64,000 bases of DNA from positions 34,001,426-34,065,425 of the forward strand of contig OZ022256.1 of NCBI GenBank assembly GCA_963978905.1, given 5' to 3'. Source of the stretch: Trichostrongylus colubriformis. Lineage: Eukaryota; Nematoda; Chromadorea; Rhabditida; Trichostrongylidae. Below are positions 11,803-21,651 of the stretch, piece after piece. Made by a program: the position numbers and the translations under genes. The first letter of the stretch is position 1, and each line of letters starts with the position of its first letter. The notes under the pieces were generated by a model. That model searched no databases. It was not told where the DNA came from and saw only the letters and a program-made list of their open reading frames with translations.

Positions 11803-12653
11803 TTAGGTTGGAACATAATTTCTGTCACACTTTTTGTTTTCCTTGGGGAAAACTGTGGAAGCTTCGGGAGCATTTGGTAGTGGGGGGTATATGAAGCGTC
11901 TGAAAAGGGCTTCTGAATAGCACATTCATATTCTCTACGGCTTCAACTAGCAGTGAATTTACGGCAATTTCGCGAAAGGTGCGAAATTCACGAACACCGC
12001 CTCGGTTCCTCAGCATGCAAGGCCACCGACAAAATTAACCAGTCGATGGACCCAGGTACTGTCTCTCATATGGCGGCAGCCCGATGACTCGATCGGTTCA
12101 AATTGGAACAGGAAAAATTTCAAAAAATCGCATTGAGAAAAAAACTTTTTTTTTTGAAAATTTTCAAAAAAATAGGAAACTGTTACCATCCAACACGACA
12201 GCCACTGCCGATCTCTACTGCAGGCAATTGGACACCGGAGCGGCAAAACTTACCGGAAAAATGGACCAAGACCTCTTCCTCCACGATAACGCTCACCCAC
12301 ATGTGGCAAAGTTGGCTTGTCAAAGGATCCAGGACCTTGGTTAAACGAGGCTCCCCCGTCCACCGTAATCTCCGGACATGGCCCCAACTGACTACCACCT
12401 ATTCCGATCTCTGAGCCACTTCCTCGATGGACGGCAGTTCAAAGATGACGATGATCTCAAAATCGGCCTCCAGACTTTCTTCGACCAGAAATCTCCAGAC
12501 TTCTATAAGCAAGGCATATAATCTCCCTATTCGTTGGCAATATATTGTTGATCATAATGGTGCATATTTTGTTGATTGAAGTTAGACACAAATAAAGAAA
12601 AATAAATTTGAAATTTTTTGTCATTGTGTGACAGAAATTATGTTCCAACCTAA
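11803..12653 (+). mobile_element. Mariner-family transposon, internally deleted, perfect 28-bp TIRs
   Basis: The element is bounded by perfect 28-bp terminal inverted repeats starting TTAGGTTGGAACATAATTTC and by TA target duplications (11801-11802, 12654-12655). That is the hallmark of the Tc1/mariner superfamily. At 851 bp it is shorter than an autonomous mariner (about 1.3 kb) and must have lost internal sequence. It carries parts of a mariner transposase on the + strand. It splits the flank of the 12660-13245 repeat, so it is younger than that repeat. Perfect ends suggest comparatively recent mobilisation in trans. Confidence 0.93.
12015..12586 (+). pseudogene. Mariner transposase remnant
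   Basis: Decayed DD34D-type transposase, the enzyme that excises and inserts mariner. Near 12015-12100 a helix-turn-helix block reads KATDKINQSMDPGTVSHMAA and ends in AR-stop-LDRF, where mariners have a tryptophan (TGG to TGA). After a T/A-rich stretch and a deletion, MDQDLFLHDNAHPHVAKLAC (12262-12320) is the block around the second catalytic aspartate (LHDN). A stop then a frameshift (about 12345) follow, with PDMAPTDYHLFRSLSHFLDG (block around the third aspartate) and a C-terminus reading RWQYIVDHNGAYFVD-stop at 12535-12580. The first catalytic aspartate region is missing. Confidence 0.88.
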
Positions 12654-12659
12654 TAATTT

Positions 12660-13245
12660 GCTTGCAGCGTCAAGCCTCCGTCGAGGAATAGTCGACAGGG
12701 GGTCGTTTGGTCTGCTAGAGGGGGGGGTCGTAATCGTTGAGATAGGCACTGATCAACGAATCTTTCAAGCTGAGGGTACTAAGTGTAAGGAGGCGATGTG
12801 ATAAAACTGACTAACTGGATTCAAATTCGACTCTGACATTCAATTTAATCTTCACCCAAAATTTCGAAGCAAGAGAAAGCGGCCCCCCACAAATAGCAAA
12901 TGGACAACACAGTAGACATAGTGAAAGGCCAGGCTGACACCTTGGTTCTCTTGGAATTGGTGACTGTGAACAAGGTGTCAAGCTTCTACAACCCAACGCT
13001 AAGGACTTATACTGTAGTGCGAGATTGATCCATGATTCCTTGTTCATTGTGCACAATTCCAAGACGACCACGGGAATTGTGTACCGTTCAAGCTGATGGA
13101 TCGTCGATGGGAACCTCATACATGACGCGATCCACATCGATGCCGGCTAACGCCAGTAACCCTTTCACTGGTCCGCTGGCACCGGAACCCCGTACAGAGA
13201 TACTTCCAAAATTCACCGATTAGCCAGGGAAGCAGTACCTATCCT
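12660..13245 (-). repeat. Dispersed repeat with conserved unknown reading frame, copy 1
   Basis: Matches 32560-33256 in the same orientation and 38160-38480 inverted. On the minus strand, copies 1 and 2 share a protein-like frame: GYWR-x-PA, then FPST-x-H, then RY-x2-PVVVL, then TMNK-x-S-x-I, then LALQYK. Downstream is AYLNDYDP near 12750. Differences between copies keep that frame better than random drift would suggest. This copy has stops, for example after the K of the vtGYWR block and near 12960. I do not recognise the family. It could be part of a retroelement or of a dispersed gene family. Confidence 0.65.
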
Positions 13246-13725
13246 AGGGTAGCAGCGTGGATGGATACTCAAGAAACTGAGGGACAAAAACGAAAAGTTA
13301 GCCGATATAGGCTTCTTTCATAGCATGATACGATCACAAAAACGTAAACTGGTACTGGCGGGCCACCACACGGACCAGATAGGAGTTTGTACTGCCAATG
13401 AAGTGGGTGGAATCCTAATGCATGGCGCATACCGTAGCGAGCCGGCCAACGCTAGTCGCATCCAGTTGGACTTCTGAGATCAAAAGATGTGTTCCGGAGG
13501 CATTTCAGAAATAACGGATCATTTTTTCCAAAAAATTGTGGAACATCTCCCACATAGATGAAGAAAACTTTTTGGCACTATTTACTCAAAGCTACCCCAC
13601 TACCTCTTCAACCGATGCGGTCGAGGAGGTGACTTTAGGAAAACCTTTCGATTTATCTGCAAACTTCTACCCAGGGTTAATTCGACCCGTAGAACACGAG
13701 TATGACATTCGTTTGATCCGAAACC
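13246..13725. other. No supported feature
   Basis: Sequence between the unknown repeat and the Merlin-type element. No recognised content. Confidence 0.3.
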
Positions 13726-13777
13726 GCTTGGCGCCTGCACCATAGGCGCCGGCGGCAAAGTGGGTTGGGTCACCACT

Positions 13778-15246
13778 GCGCCATAGGCGCCGGCGCCAAA
13801 CTGGGGTAGATCACCAAACTCGCTCAAAATTTGTCCTTAGAGTTAGTTTGACTCCCTGAGTAAGAATATCATACTCAATACATATCACATTCATGGAGAA
13901 TGAAAAATTCTTTTATCCTGAGCTAAACTTGCGGTGTGGAAGATTGTGGCTCTAAAGAGGACCGTTGGGTTAGTGCGCGGATTTCCACGTCGTCCTAGCA
14001 CGAGTAAAACTGTGCGACGTGTTCGAAAAATTGAAGACGATTTCCCTCGAATTTCCAAACTCGAGGCGCCTAAGAGACTCCTTGATGTAGTCAGAGTATC
14101 TCTTCGTATTCAACCCATACCTTTCTTGGGCACCACTTTGAACTTTTGCCACAGGGACTCAATCGTCTTTGTGTGTGCACCAGTTTAAGGATCGACGAAG
14201 TTGAGCATGTGATTTATTGTTAAATGTCTGTGTCCTGCCGATAACCTCGACAGCCGCGAATATGCTCTCCATGAGTCTGACATGATCGTAGTACCAGGAC
14301 GAAGGAACTTGCAGACCAGTCTCGTGAGGGTAACGGCATCGCGTCGTTTCACCAAAATCATGAAGGCTCGGTCACTTCTTTTATCGATTCCGCCAAATAA
14401 CCACTCCTTCCTGCGCACGAGCCTACCACGATTGTATTTTCTTCGTGTTGCGTTTGTTTTGTCGACCTCTACTGGAGTCCTAAGTCCGCCCATAATGGGA
14501 GGATGTCTCCTGTAGTACATAGAGCAGACTCTTCCGAATTTCTTCCCCCAGTGAGATAGTGCCTTTGAAGTCACGTTGAGCTCAAATGACTTGGTTCTGA
14601 ATGAACCGAGTTCACGCAAATAGGCAAGCACGAATATAGTTCGAATATGTGGACTCCGGTAGTTTCGACGAAGTGAAGAAACTCTTCGAAGAAAATGAAA
14701 TGGACGGCTTCGTTCCTTCCTCGTCCTGCAAGCGCGCTTGTGACAAATCCAAAGGCCGTCCTATCGTCGAATCTTCATGGACACATAACACTATGGGCAC
14801 GCCGTAATAGTTTACAGACCTAGGCTACGTAGCCAGGCTCGACATTGGTCTCTGTCTAGCTTCATCTTCTCAGCCAAGTCGAGCCAATTGAACTCAGTGA
14901 GTTCGTCAAACGGTTGCGATGGTGAATAGCCCTCACAGCCATGCTTATCACAAAACAAGAAGGGAAAATAGATGTATGTCCAAGCTAGCTCACGTGCAAT
15001 GACGTCACATGGAAAATCTTTCGAAAATGATCGCGACTTGTTGGAAAATGTACGCTTTTGCTGACGACACGTGGGAGCACTGATAAAGCGCTGGAATATT
15101 CAAAGAGGCGCCTATGGCGCAGGCGCCAAGTGGTCTAACGTCAAACAAATGTCGTAATCGTGCTATACGGGTCAAAATACCTCTTGGGACAAATCTTGAG
15201 CGAGTTTGGTGATCACCCCAGTTTGGCGCCGGCGCCTATGGCGCAG
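13778..15246 (-). mobile_element. Merlin-type DNA transposon with long GC-rich TIRs
   Basis: Terminal inverted repeats of about 58-60 bp run gcgccataggcgccggcgcc at the left (13778) and its inverse at the right, continuing into accaaactcgctcaa (left 13778-13835, right 15186-15246). An extra copy of the ggcgcc-rich motif lies just outside on the left (13726-13756) and one lies just inside on the right (15103-15131). Between the ends, on the minus strand, is a decayed IS1595/ISXO2-fold transposase. Length near 1.47 kb suits Merlin. I could not identify a clean 8-9 bp target duplication, so the outer limits could be off by one motif copy. Confidence 0.75.
14040..14780 (-). pseudogene. Merlin transposase (DDE, ISXO2-like fold), broken
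   Basis: The minus-strand frame starts after a TAG near 14767 with DGLWICHKRACRTRKERSRP, resembling the zinc-ribbon-like N-terminus. It then runs open through AYLRELGSF, SHWGKKFGRVCSMYYR, VEVDKTNATRRKYNRGRL (first catalytic Asp), WLFGGIDKRSDRAFM, LVKRRDAVTL, LRPGTTIMSDSWRAY (second Asp) and HLTINHMLNFVDP. A TAA stop sits directly after FVDP (14185-14187), yet the same frame continues TGAHTKTIESLWQKFKVVPK with the third catalytic residue (Glu in IES), ending at a stop near 14110. So all three DDE residues are visible, with one internal stop and no obvious start. The family would catalyse cut-and-paste transposition of the surrounding element. Confidence 0.85.
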
Positions 15247-15251
15247 GCGGT

Positions 15252-15962
15252 TTCTAGCATAACAGGCATGATCTTCAGCAACTCGTTTCCTGCAAAGACG
15301 ACTGAGAGCAGTGTACTCCAGATGGAATTTCACTGGATCATCTGCCTGCGTTTTTCAAGCAAGGTCCGCGTGGCTTCAGAAATGCGACGTGAGGCATGAT
15401 TGGGAGCCAATTTACGGCAGTCGCGCACTATGCTGGAAATAGTGCTTACGACTGATCGTAGTCCTTATTGAGGTCAGCAAGCACCTCGAATTGCTCCTTC
15501 GTCATCATCCTACTAAATGCCTCCGCATCTTCTTAACTTCGACGTGGTCGCCTTGACAAAATTCGACGCATGCGTGTCTGCCCACGCTCGAAATGCAAGC
15601 GAGCTCGTAGAAACCGATGGTCGCTTCCTGTGTTAAAAGAATGGACCACAGAGACATCCGTTACGGCCCTATGATTGCATAGAATGTGGTCGAGCTCCTG
15701 GTGATGTTCCGCGTTGGGAGAAAGATAAGTCCATCTTTTTTGCGTGGGTTTGACGAACTGGCTGTTTCCATGGGAAAGGTGGTGGACCTCGCAGAAACTC
15801 GCCAACCTTTCTCCTGCTTCGTTTCGCGTCTCAGCCGAGTGCGCCGACGAAGACTTCCCCAGGTTTGCGGGCGCCTATTCGTGCATTGAAATCGCAGCTT
15901 ACTACGACATAGTGGCTTCTTTCAGTGAGCACGATGTCGGTTAGCTGGTCGTAGAAGTCTTC
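15252..15962 (-). pseudogene. RTE LINE, endonuclease and linker, inverted relative to its RT
   Basis: The minus strand reads the APE-type endonuclease of an RTE element from right to left. FYDQLTDIVLTERSHYVVVS and CDFNARIG come first (the usual G-D-F-N-A has lost its Gly), then EFLREV/FCEVHHLSHGNSQFVKP, RWTYLSPNAEHHQELDHILC and the catalytic-end motif NTGSDHRFLRARLHF (about 15600-15640). The linker follows in the same direction: KDYDQS, IVRDCRKLAPNHASRRISEA, LEKRRQM, and LEYTALSRLCRKRVAEDH near 15300. It stops abruptly against the GC-rich Merlin terminal repeat. The domain nicks target DNA to prime reverse transcription. Frameshifts and stops show it is dead. Confidence 0.85.
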
Positions 15963-15967
15963 ATGCT

Positions 15968-16830
15968 CCTCTTCGTCCTTGCTGCCATCTGAAATCATCG
16001 ACGGGAAACGCCTGAACTATCTGCGATTCGCGGACGACATCGTGCTGATTACCAGTTCACCTGAGGAGGCCAACGCAATGCTCTGCAGCTTGGATGCTGA
16101 AGGCTCGAAGGCAGGCCTCGTGATCAACAAGTCCAAGACGAAGGTCATGAGGAACGTCCATGCAAGGCAAACTCCTGTGACTTCGAAGCGAGATCTGGTC
16201 GAGGACGTCAGCGAGTACGTCTACCTAGGGCGTCTACTGAACATGAAGAACGACTTGAAACCAGAGATTGCAAGGCGTCGGAAAGCAGCTTAGACGGCAT
16301 TCGACTTCCATCAAAAGCGTCGTTGATCTCACGAAGGACACGAGGCTAAAGGCTGAGCTATTTGACTCGGTAGTCCTACCAGCCATGTGCTATGGATGCG
16401 ACGTGGACGCTCACGAAAGCCAACAAACGCCAACTTAAAACACTACAGGCTTCTCTAGAGCGCCGGCTTATTGGACAGCGCGAACTCGGCTCCCATAACG
16501 TCAACGTGAGAGCAAGATCAAAAGTACAAGATGTGGTTCAGCACTGCAATGAGGCGAAACACAGGTTTGCCGGACATCTGATGAGGCGAAACGACGACCG
16601 ATGGAGTACAACAACTGTGTTGTGGTATCCTCGTCACCGCAAACGTCCACCTGGTCGCCCGCCCATGGGATGGTCCGATTTGCTTGCTTTTCGGAATAAC
16701 ATTCGAGATCCCGTTTCGTTAAGAGCTGTCGTGCTCTGGACGACGATTGCGAAGGACCGTTCAATGTGGAAGAGAAGTTGGGACCCGCGCAAGGCCAATC
16801 GCAGTGCTGAAGGACGGGTCGCCTAAGTAA
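15968..16830 (+). pseudogene. RTE LINE, reverse transcriptase C-terminal half
   Basis: The + strand carries the 3' part of an RTE polyprotein. IIDGKRLNYLRFADDIVLIT (15994-16050) is the RT active-site block with the F-A-D-D motif. It is followed by GLVINKSKTKVM, VSEYVYLGRLLNMKNDL and EIARRRKAA; a frameshift near 16293; LFDSVVLPAMCYG; then LKTLQASLERRLIG, RWSTTTVLWYPRHRKRPPGR and SWDPRKANRSAEGRVA-stop at 16824. N-terminal RT motifs are absent. The piece lies head-to-head with the inverted endonuclease part at about 15965, as 5' inversion (twin priming) produces. No poly-A or tandem 3' tail is evident. Confidence 0.88.
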
Positions 16831-17094
16831 CCTAAGTTTGCTGGCACTACATGAGAGAATGAATTGTTTGCTTTGCTATCACAAATCTTATCATATCTTG
16901 GTCATCCATGTAGATCGCAGTATCAAAATGCATGCACCATTACTTGGAAGGCTGGGCAATTTAGCGGTTGATACATCGGCAACAGATATCAGAACACAAA
17001 CAAAATATGTCCACCCAATACTGAGCATGAGACGCATTTACTATAGCGCTCGTATAGTAATAGTAAGCGGTGTCGGACTTTATACCTTCCCCAT
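16831..17094. other. No supported feature
   Basis: Between the LINE and the tandem array. The block ggcaatttagcggttgatac near 16960 resembles parts of the 8.9-9.9 kb and 35.6 kb repeats but is too diverged to delimit. Confidence 0.3.
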
Positions 17095-17597
17095 TTCCTA
17101 ACGGCTCTATCGGCCCCTGTGAGCCGTTATCAGTTTTGAAAAGTCACCGTTAAGGTCTTCGCACCCTGTAATACCTGTGAGTGTGATCATTCCACTGTTA
17201 GTCAGGAGAGCGAAATGGATTCGGCTGAATTAGCTTCTTGACGCTCGTTATCGAACCTTATCAACCGTTATCAATTTGGATCACCCACCATTGATGTGCC
17301 CGTTCACCCCTCAATACATCTATGAGTGTGGGCGTTCTAGGATCAACCCTCATGGGGGAATGGATTTAACGACATCCGCCTTCTGACGCTCGTTATCGAA
17401 CCTTATCAACCGTTATCAATTTGGATCACCCACCATTGATGTGCCCGTTCCACCCCTCAAAACATCTATGAGTGTCGGCGCTCTAGGATCAACCCGAAAG
17501 GCGAAACGGATTTGGCTACATCAGCTTTTAGAGGCTCCTTATCAGCCCTTATCAGCAGCTATCACTTTCGGTCCACCACCGTTGAGATCCCCTTACC
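17095..17597. repeat. Degenerate tandem array, about 145-bp unit
   Basis: The block gacgctcgttatcgaacctt starts at 17240 and 17385, and a diverged version starts at 17531, giving a period of 145-146 bp. Each unit also holds accgttatcaatttggatca and acatctatgagtgt. The first two units are nearly identical over 100 bp, while the outer ones are diverged. A related, inverted and older stretch is at 7180-7650. Noncoding. Confidence 0.85.
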
Positions 17598-17667
17598 ACA
17601 CCCTATATCATATCTAAAATCCAGGATCCCATCTTTGCTACGACGCGAGATATGAATTTCCGGTCAA

Positions 17668-17722
17668 ACAGACACACACACACACACAAACACACCCACA
17701 CACACACACCAACAGACACACT
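17668..17722. repeat. (CA)n microsatellite, interrupted
   Basis: About 55 bases of CA dinucleotides with a few A and C interruptions. Confidence 0.95.
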
Positions 17723-18540
17723 TAGCCGATTATATAAAGTAGGATGTTGCAGCTGGTCAAAGTAACTTGTGGGATGGGCTGTATTAGCTGTACTGGCCAT
17801 ACTGGCGACGATCTCATATGTTATCAGTGACGGCACCGATGTCGTCATTGAAGGTGTGATGCGGCGAGACCAAGAAGATGACCCTGAGAGCCTTGACCTT
17901 GAGCAGCCGGATAAGTTGTAAATCCTCCCAACCGCAGTAATTGATTCATGGGATGCATGTCCAACTGATCGCTAATTTGTCGTCGAGATTTATGTGCCGT
18001 TGTTTAGTCACATCAGTTCCGCTTCACTTCTCACAGCCATTTTCTCATAGTGCCAATTTCTCCCATCACTTCCTTATATAATTTTTCTGAAGATAAGCAA
18101 CAAAGAGGATATGAATTTATGAGGGAAGACTGCTATGCGGTGTTGGTTCTCCCACTGGAACAACTAACATGCTTATCTTGCGTTTTGTATCCGTCGAAGT
18201 ACCTACTGTACTGCAAGCCTCTTGAGCATGACGCCATAAGTACTACGTACTGTGCTCCTTATCTGAGCCATGAGTGATACGTCTTTTTTGCCTATTTCCT
18301 ATTCGGCTCTTCCTTTCGATGCATTCTGTCATGTGATGATGCGGAGCAATTCCCAAAGCCTAGTAGATCTACTGATTCACAAAGCAGATCACTTTCGGGT
18401 CTCTAACAGCATTTCTGGCGAGACAAATCAGCACCCCAATTATTTTTCCTGTATTCCTATACAATCAAATGACGCCCTGGTGGAGTTGTATATATCAAAC
18501 TGCTCCAGAAAGAGACATAAGGGATAATGTGGTTATTGAG
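17723..18540. other. No supported feature
   Basis: Two medium open frames (18050-18277 and 18270-18527) have no recognisable domain or splice signals and are within chance length. Confidence 0.3.
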
Positions 18541-18740
18541 AAATCCCTGAAAGAAGTCATTCGCATGGAAAAAGGTCCTAGGAAGCCTATCTATGGCGAA
18601 ATTCCCGTCGAAAAGCGCTCCTGAGCTATAGTGACGGCGTATCGGCTAGCAGCTGACGCCTTTAGACAACAGACTCCGCCTCCAGGCAATGTTTCCTAAT
18701 GGGCTGCGATGATAGTAGCCAAGGAGATGCAGCAAGGTTG
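18541..18740 (+). pseudogene. RTE-like LINE linker fragment
   Basis: The + strand reads LKEVIRMEKGPRKPIYGEIP, then VEKR and a degenerate tail. The nucleotide sequence is clearly related to the reverse complement of 6030-5870 (shared gaaagaagtcattc, cccgtcgaaaagcgc and gctgacgccttt blocks). It is therefore a second, oppositely oriented copy of the same LINE linker region. Short and broken. Confidence 0.5.
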
Positions 18741-19412
18741 AAGGTATCACGGAGCACTTCGTCAGTTCTAGCTTGAGGCTCTTTCCGTAAGGTCTGGGAT
18801 CGCTGTCGCAATCCCAGACATCCATTCGTATTTACGACTTGGCAAAATACCAATGGGAAGCTTGTCCGGACGACCCGGCTCTTAACGAGAAGGCCGTCCG
18901 TGCCAAGAATCGACGGTGGGAAACGGGTCACATTTCTCGGGTCTTTGGCCATTTCCTTCCGTTTTTTTCGACAGTCGTAATACTTGACTTTCATTTTCAC
19001 TGCAATTTTATCCGTTCAAATTTTTCCTACACTGCCTTGAATCTCGTTCGAGAAGTGATTGCCCATATCTGAGGGTAAAGAAAGCCTGACTACTTCACGG
19101 CGGAGATGCACGCATTTGAAGAAGTTCTGCCTTCTTATCTCTGTAGAGGCGAATGTATAGATCGCTTGACAAAGGCTCGCCATACGAACGGGAACGAAGG
19201 TATTAACACGAATTTCGCTCTGAGAACATGACGAATTCAAGGAATCGAACAGTTTGCGAGGGGTACCGCAGACTTAGCTTCTCAAGGTACTCCAGAAAGA
19301 ATAGCCGAGCGACTTGGACGGCCTACCCGGCTGTTATTGCTGCAAGGTGATGAAGTCGTTGAGGCTCTTCTGTGATTCTGTTGCACTGATCATGTCAGAA
19401 GGTTGAGTTTTG
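18741..19412. other. No supported feature; may include further LINE decay
   Basis: Follows the LINE fragment without a recognisable boundary. A 112-codon minus-strand open frame (19000-18662) overlaps the fragment and is read as a shadow. Confidence 0.3.
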
Positions 19413-19415
19413 CTT

Positions 19416-19848
19416 AAAGGAATCTTCCACGGGAAAATGAGTCTTCCAGTCACCTACATATTTATGTTGTATTTGCCTAATGTGGCCCGCATGCAAAGTT
19501 TCACGCGAAAAAATATGATTTTGGCCAAAATACCGCACCATAAACTCTCTACCGAGTGGGCGGGGCTTCCGAGCAAGTGCCCACCCTGTTGTCCGCCGCC
19601 GTCGGAAACGCATTGTTGGAGCAGAAAGTTATGTAAAAGTAGGAACAGAAAGTTATGTGAACAGTCTCGCCCTCCGTCCTCAACCGCGGCAGACGACGGG
19701 ACGGGACTTCTATTGCGAGGTCCCGTCCATCCGACCGAGAATTCGGGAGCTGTGTCTTAGCCAAATTTTCACTTTTTGCGTGAAACTCTGCATGCGGCCC
19801 TTACTAGGCAAATACATCGGAGTTTTCCCGTGGACGATTCTTTTGAAG
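19416..19848. mobile_element. Foldback MITE, family F, copy A
   Basis: Imperfect inverted arms. The left arm begins aaaggaatcttccacgggaa and continues with atgtggcccgcatgcaaagt then ttcacgcgaaaaa. The right arm is the inverse, with ttttgcgtgaaactctgcat, gcggcccttactaggcaaat and ttcccgtggacgattctttt. The centre holds a GC-rich pair (accgagtgggcggggcttcc against its inverse). Two more copies sit at 59962-60386 and 61229-61609. No coding capacity. Target-site duplication not clear. Confidence 0.8.
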
Positions 19849-20723
19849 TCGTCCGAATCGGGTCCCAAGTGAAAGATTACACATGTGTGTATGTGTGTAC
19901 CTCTTAATGTCATTGTTCAATTAGTTTTGCCGACTGATTTTGACTCAGTTATCGTCGAATTTGTGGGATTCTGAAAATCCGCCGTATCGTCTCTCAAGAG
20001 TTGTGTGTGGCTATTGTTCCAGTGATTAGTGTGGGGTCAGATCACTCATGAGTGAGTCTGCTTCACGAGACGATCGATTTACTACAGATTTCAAGAACTT
20101 GGCCACGTACTAGGTCTACTTATGTTAAAGATAAGGACGAAAACATATAATTGCGAACTGAAAAACTGCGTACTGAAAATGCCATAAAGTTGAATGTGCA
20201 TAACACCCATAGTTGAATTGTGACATCTAGCTTAGAGTACAATTTCCAACTGAAAGCAGATAATCTGTAGAAAAGGTGGAAGTCACTCACTGTAACAGTC
20301 CGTTATATGAAATTTTGGTCTCATGATAATATAAATTTCGTCGTTCCTATGGTGGATTGCCAGCCGCGCAAAACTGGACTTCGCGGAACAGTGGTTCAGC
20401 GGAAGTGGAACAGTGGAGCACTTGCACGTCACCTCCTTACAAGACCCCTCTAAACTGCCCGTATCTCAAGCTGCTTGCCCATTTTGTTTCGAGCGACTTG
20501 AAGTGCAAAAGCTGCGTTACTCATTATGAATAACTCAAATTTTCTAAGACTAACGAACATGTTGCGTTTCTGACGAGAATATGGTCCGATTTGCGTGAGG
20601 GTGACGTCCGACGTGAATCAGGTGCCTTCACTCACCGTTTTCGTCATTGCGTTGATACCGAAGAATCGTATTTAATTCTCGGGACATATCATTGAAAATT
20701 AACTGGAAATGTTCTTTGACTGA
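19849..20723. other. No supported feature
   Basis: Unassigned AT-moderate sequence without repeats I recognise. Confidence 0.3.
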
Positions 20724-20725
20724 TA

Positions 20726-21645
20726 CAGGGTGCGGCAAAAGAATTGTTCGCCCGGCGGCTTCACCATACAAATAGTAAGCAATGAGAGGTCACTATGAGT
20801 TTCAGTGGTATATGTAATCAACAGGCAGTTCCCACTACGCATCATATTATGCCGCAATTCGACAGGATCGCCTTTAGCTTGATCACAATGGCGAAGAGGG
20901 TGAGAAAAGCATCGCCTCAGTCGCACATGATCGTCACACAAATCGTCCCATATTCTCGTTAAGAGTAGTTTTAAGAGCAGCGAATGAGTTGTGACGAGTG
21001 TGCAGGCTTTCTGTTCTGCTACAAGTTGCAAGAAACGGAATAATCGAGCAGCCTATTATTCAGGAAATCTGGAAAGGCTCTGTTGCAAGACGCAGGACGG
21101 TGCGGAGTAGTACCGAAATCCCTCAAAATCTGCGATACTCGAATCAAAACCGACCATCACAACCATAACAACAATGTCGATAGGAGATGCATACGTCCCT
21201 TTCTGATACCTCACCTCAGACCCAACTCGGGTGACTTCCAGTAGAAAGCAGCCTCGATCCACAAGACATGACTACGGCAGCAGTGGTGTCAACACAGCCT
21301 CCATGACTTTACCACCTCGCAGCAATGACCAACAAAACCGTGAATCTTAACCCGCTCAATATTTCTTTAGCAGGAGCACGAAACCTGCAGTACCTCTCCC
21401 ATTTTTCTCTGTTCTCTGAAGTCTATTTTGACGAAAGTTCTGGACGGTTTGCACAACGCTCACCTGCGTCCGACGACACCCTTCTTCGCAGTCTTCGGTA
21501 TAAGCCAGTGGCGACCTCAACAGTTCTAAGGCCGCATAATAGAACTTGATTGATCATCTATACTTTGAACAATATTAATGTAGACACCTCCTTTCTGAAT
21601 GAAGTGGTAAGACTTTGTCACGGCCAATTCTTTTGCCACACCCTG
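20726..21645. mobile_element. Non-autonomous Tc1/mariner-type TIR element, 920 bp
   Basis: The left end CAGGGTGCGGCAAAAGAATT and right end (inverse) CAGGGTGTGGCAAAAGAATT form terminal inverted repeats of about 25 bp. Both are flanked by TA (20724-20725 and 21646-21647). The interior shows no transposase, only short open frames. The ends resemble those of the 28691-29423 element in layout. A diverged right end of the same family lies at 23643-23685. Confidence 0.85.
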
Positions 21646-21651
21646 TATATA

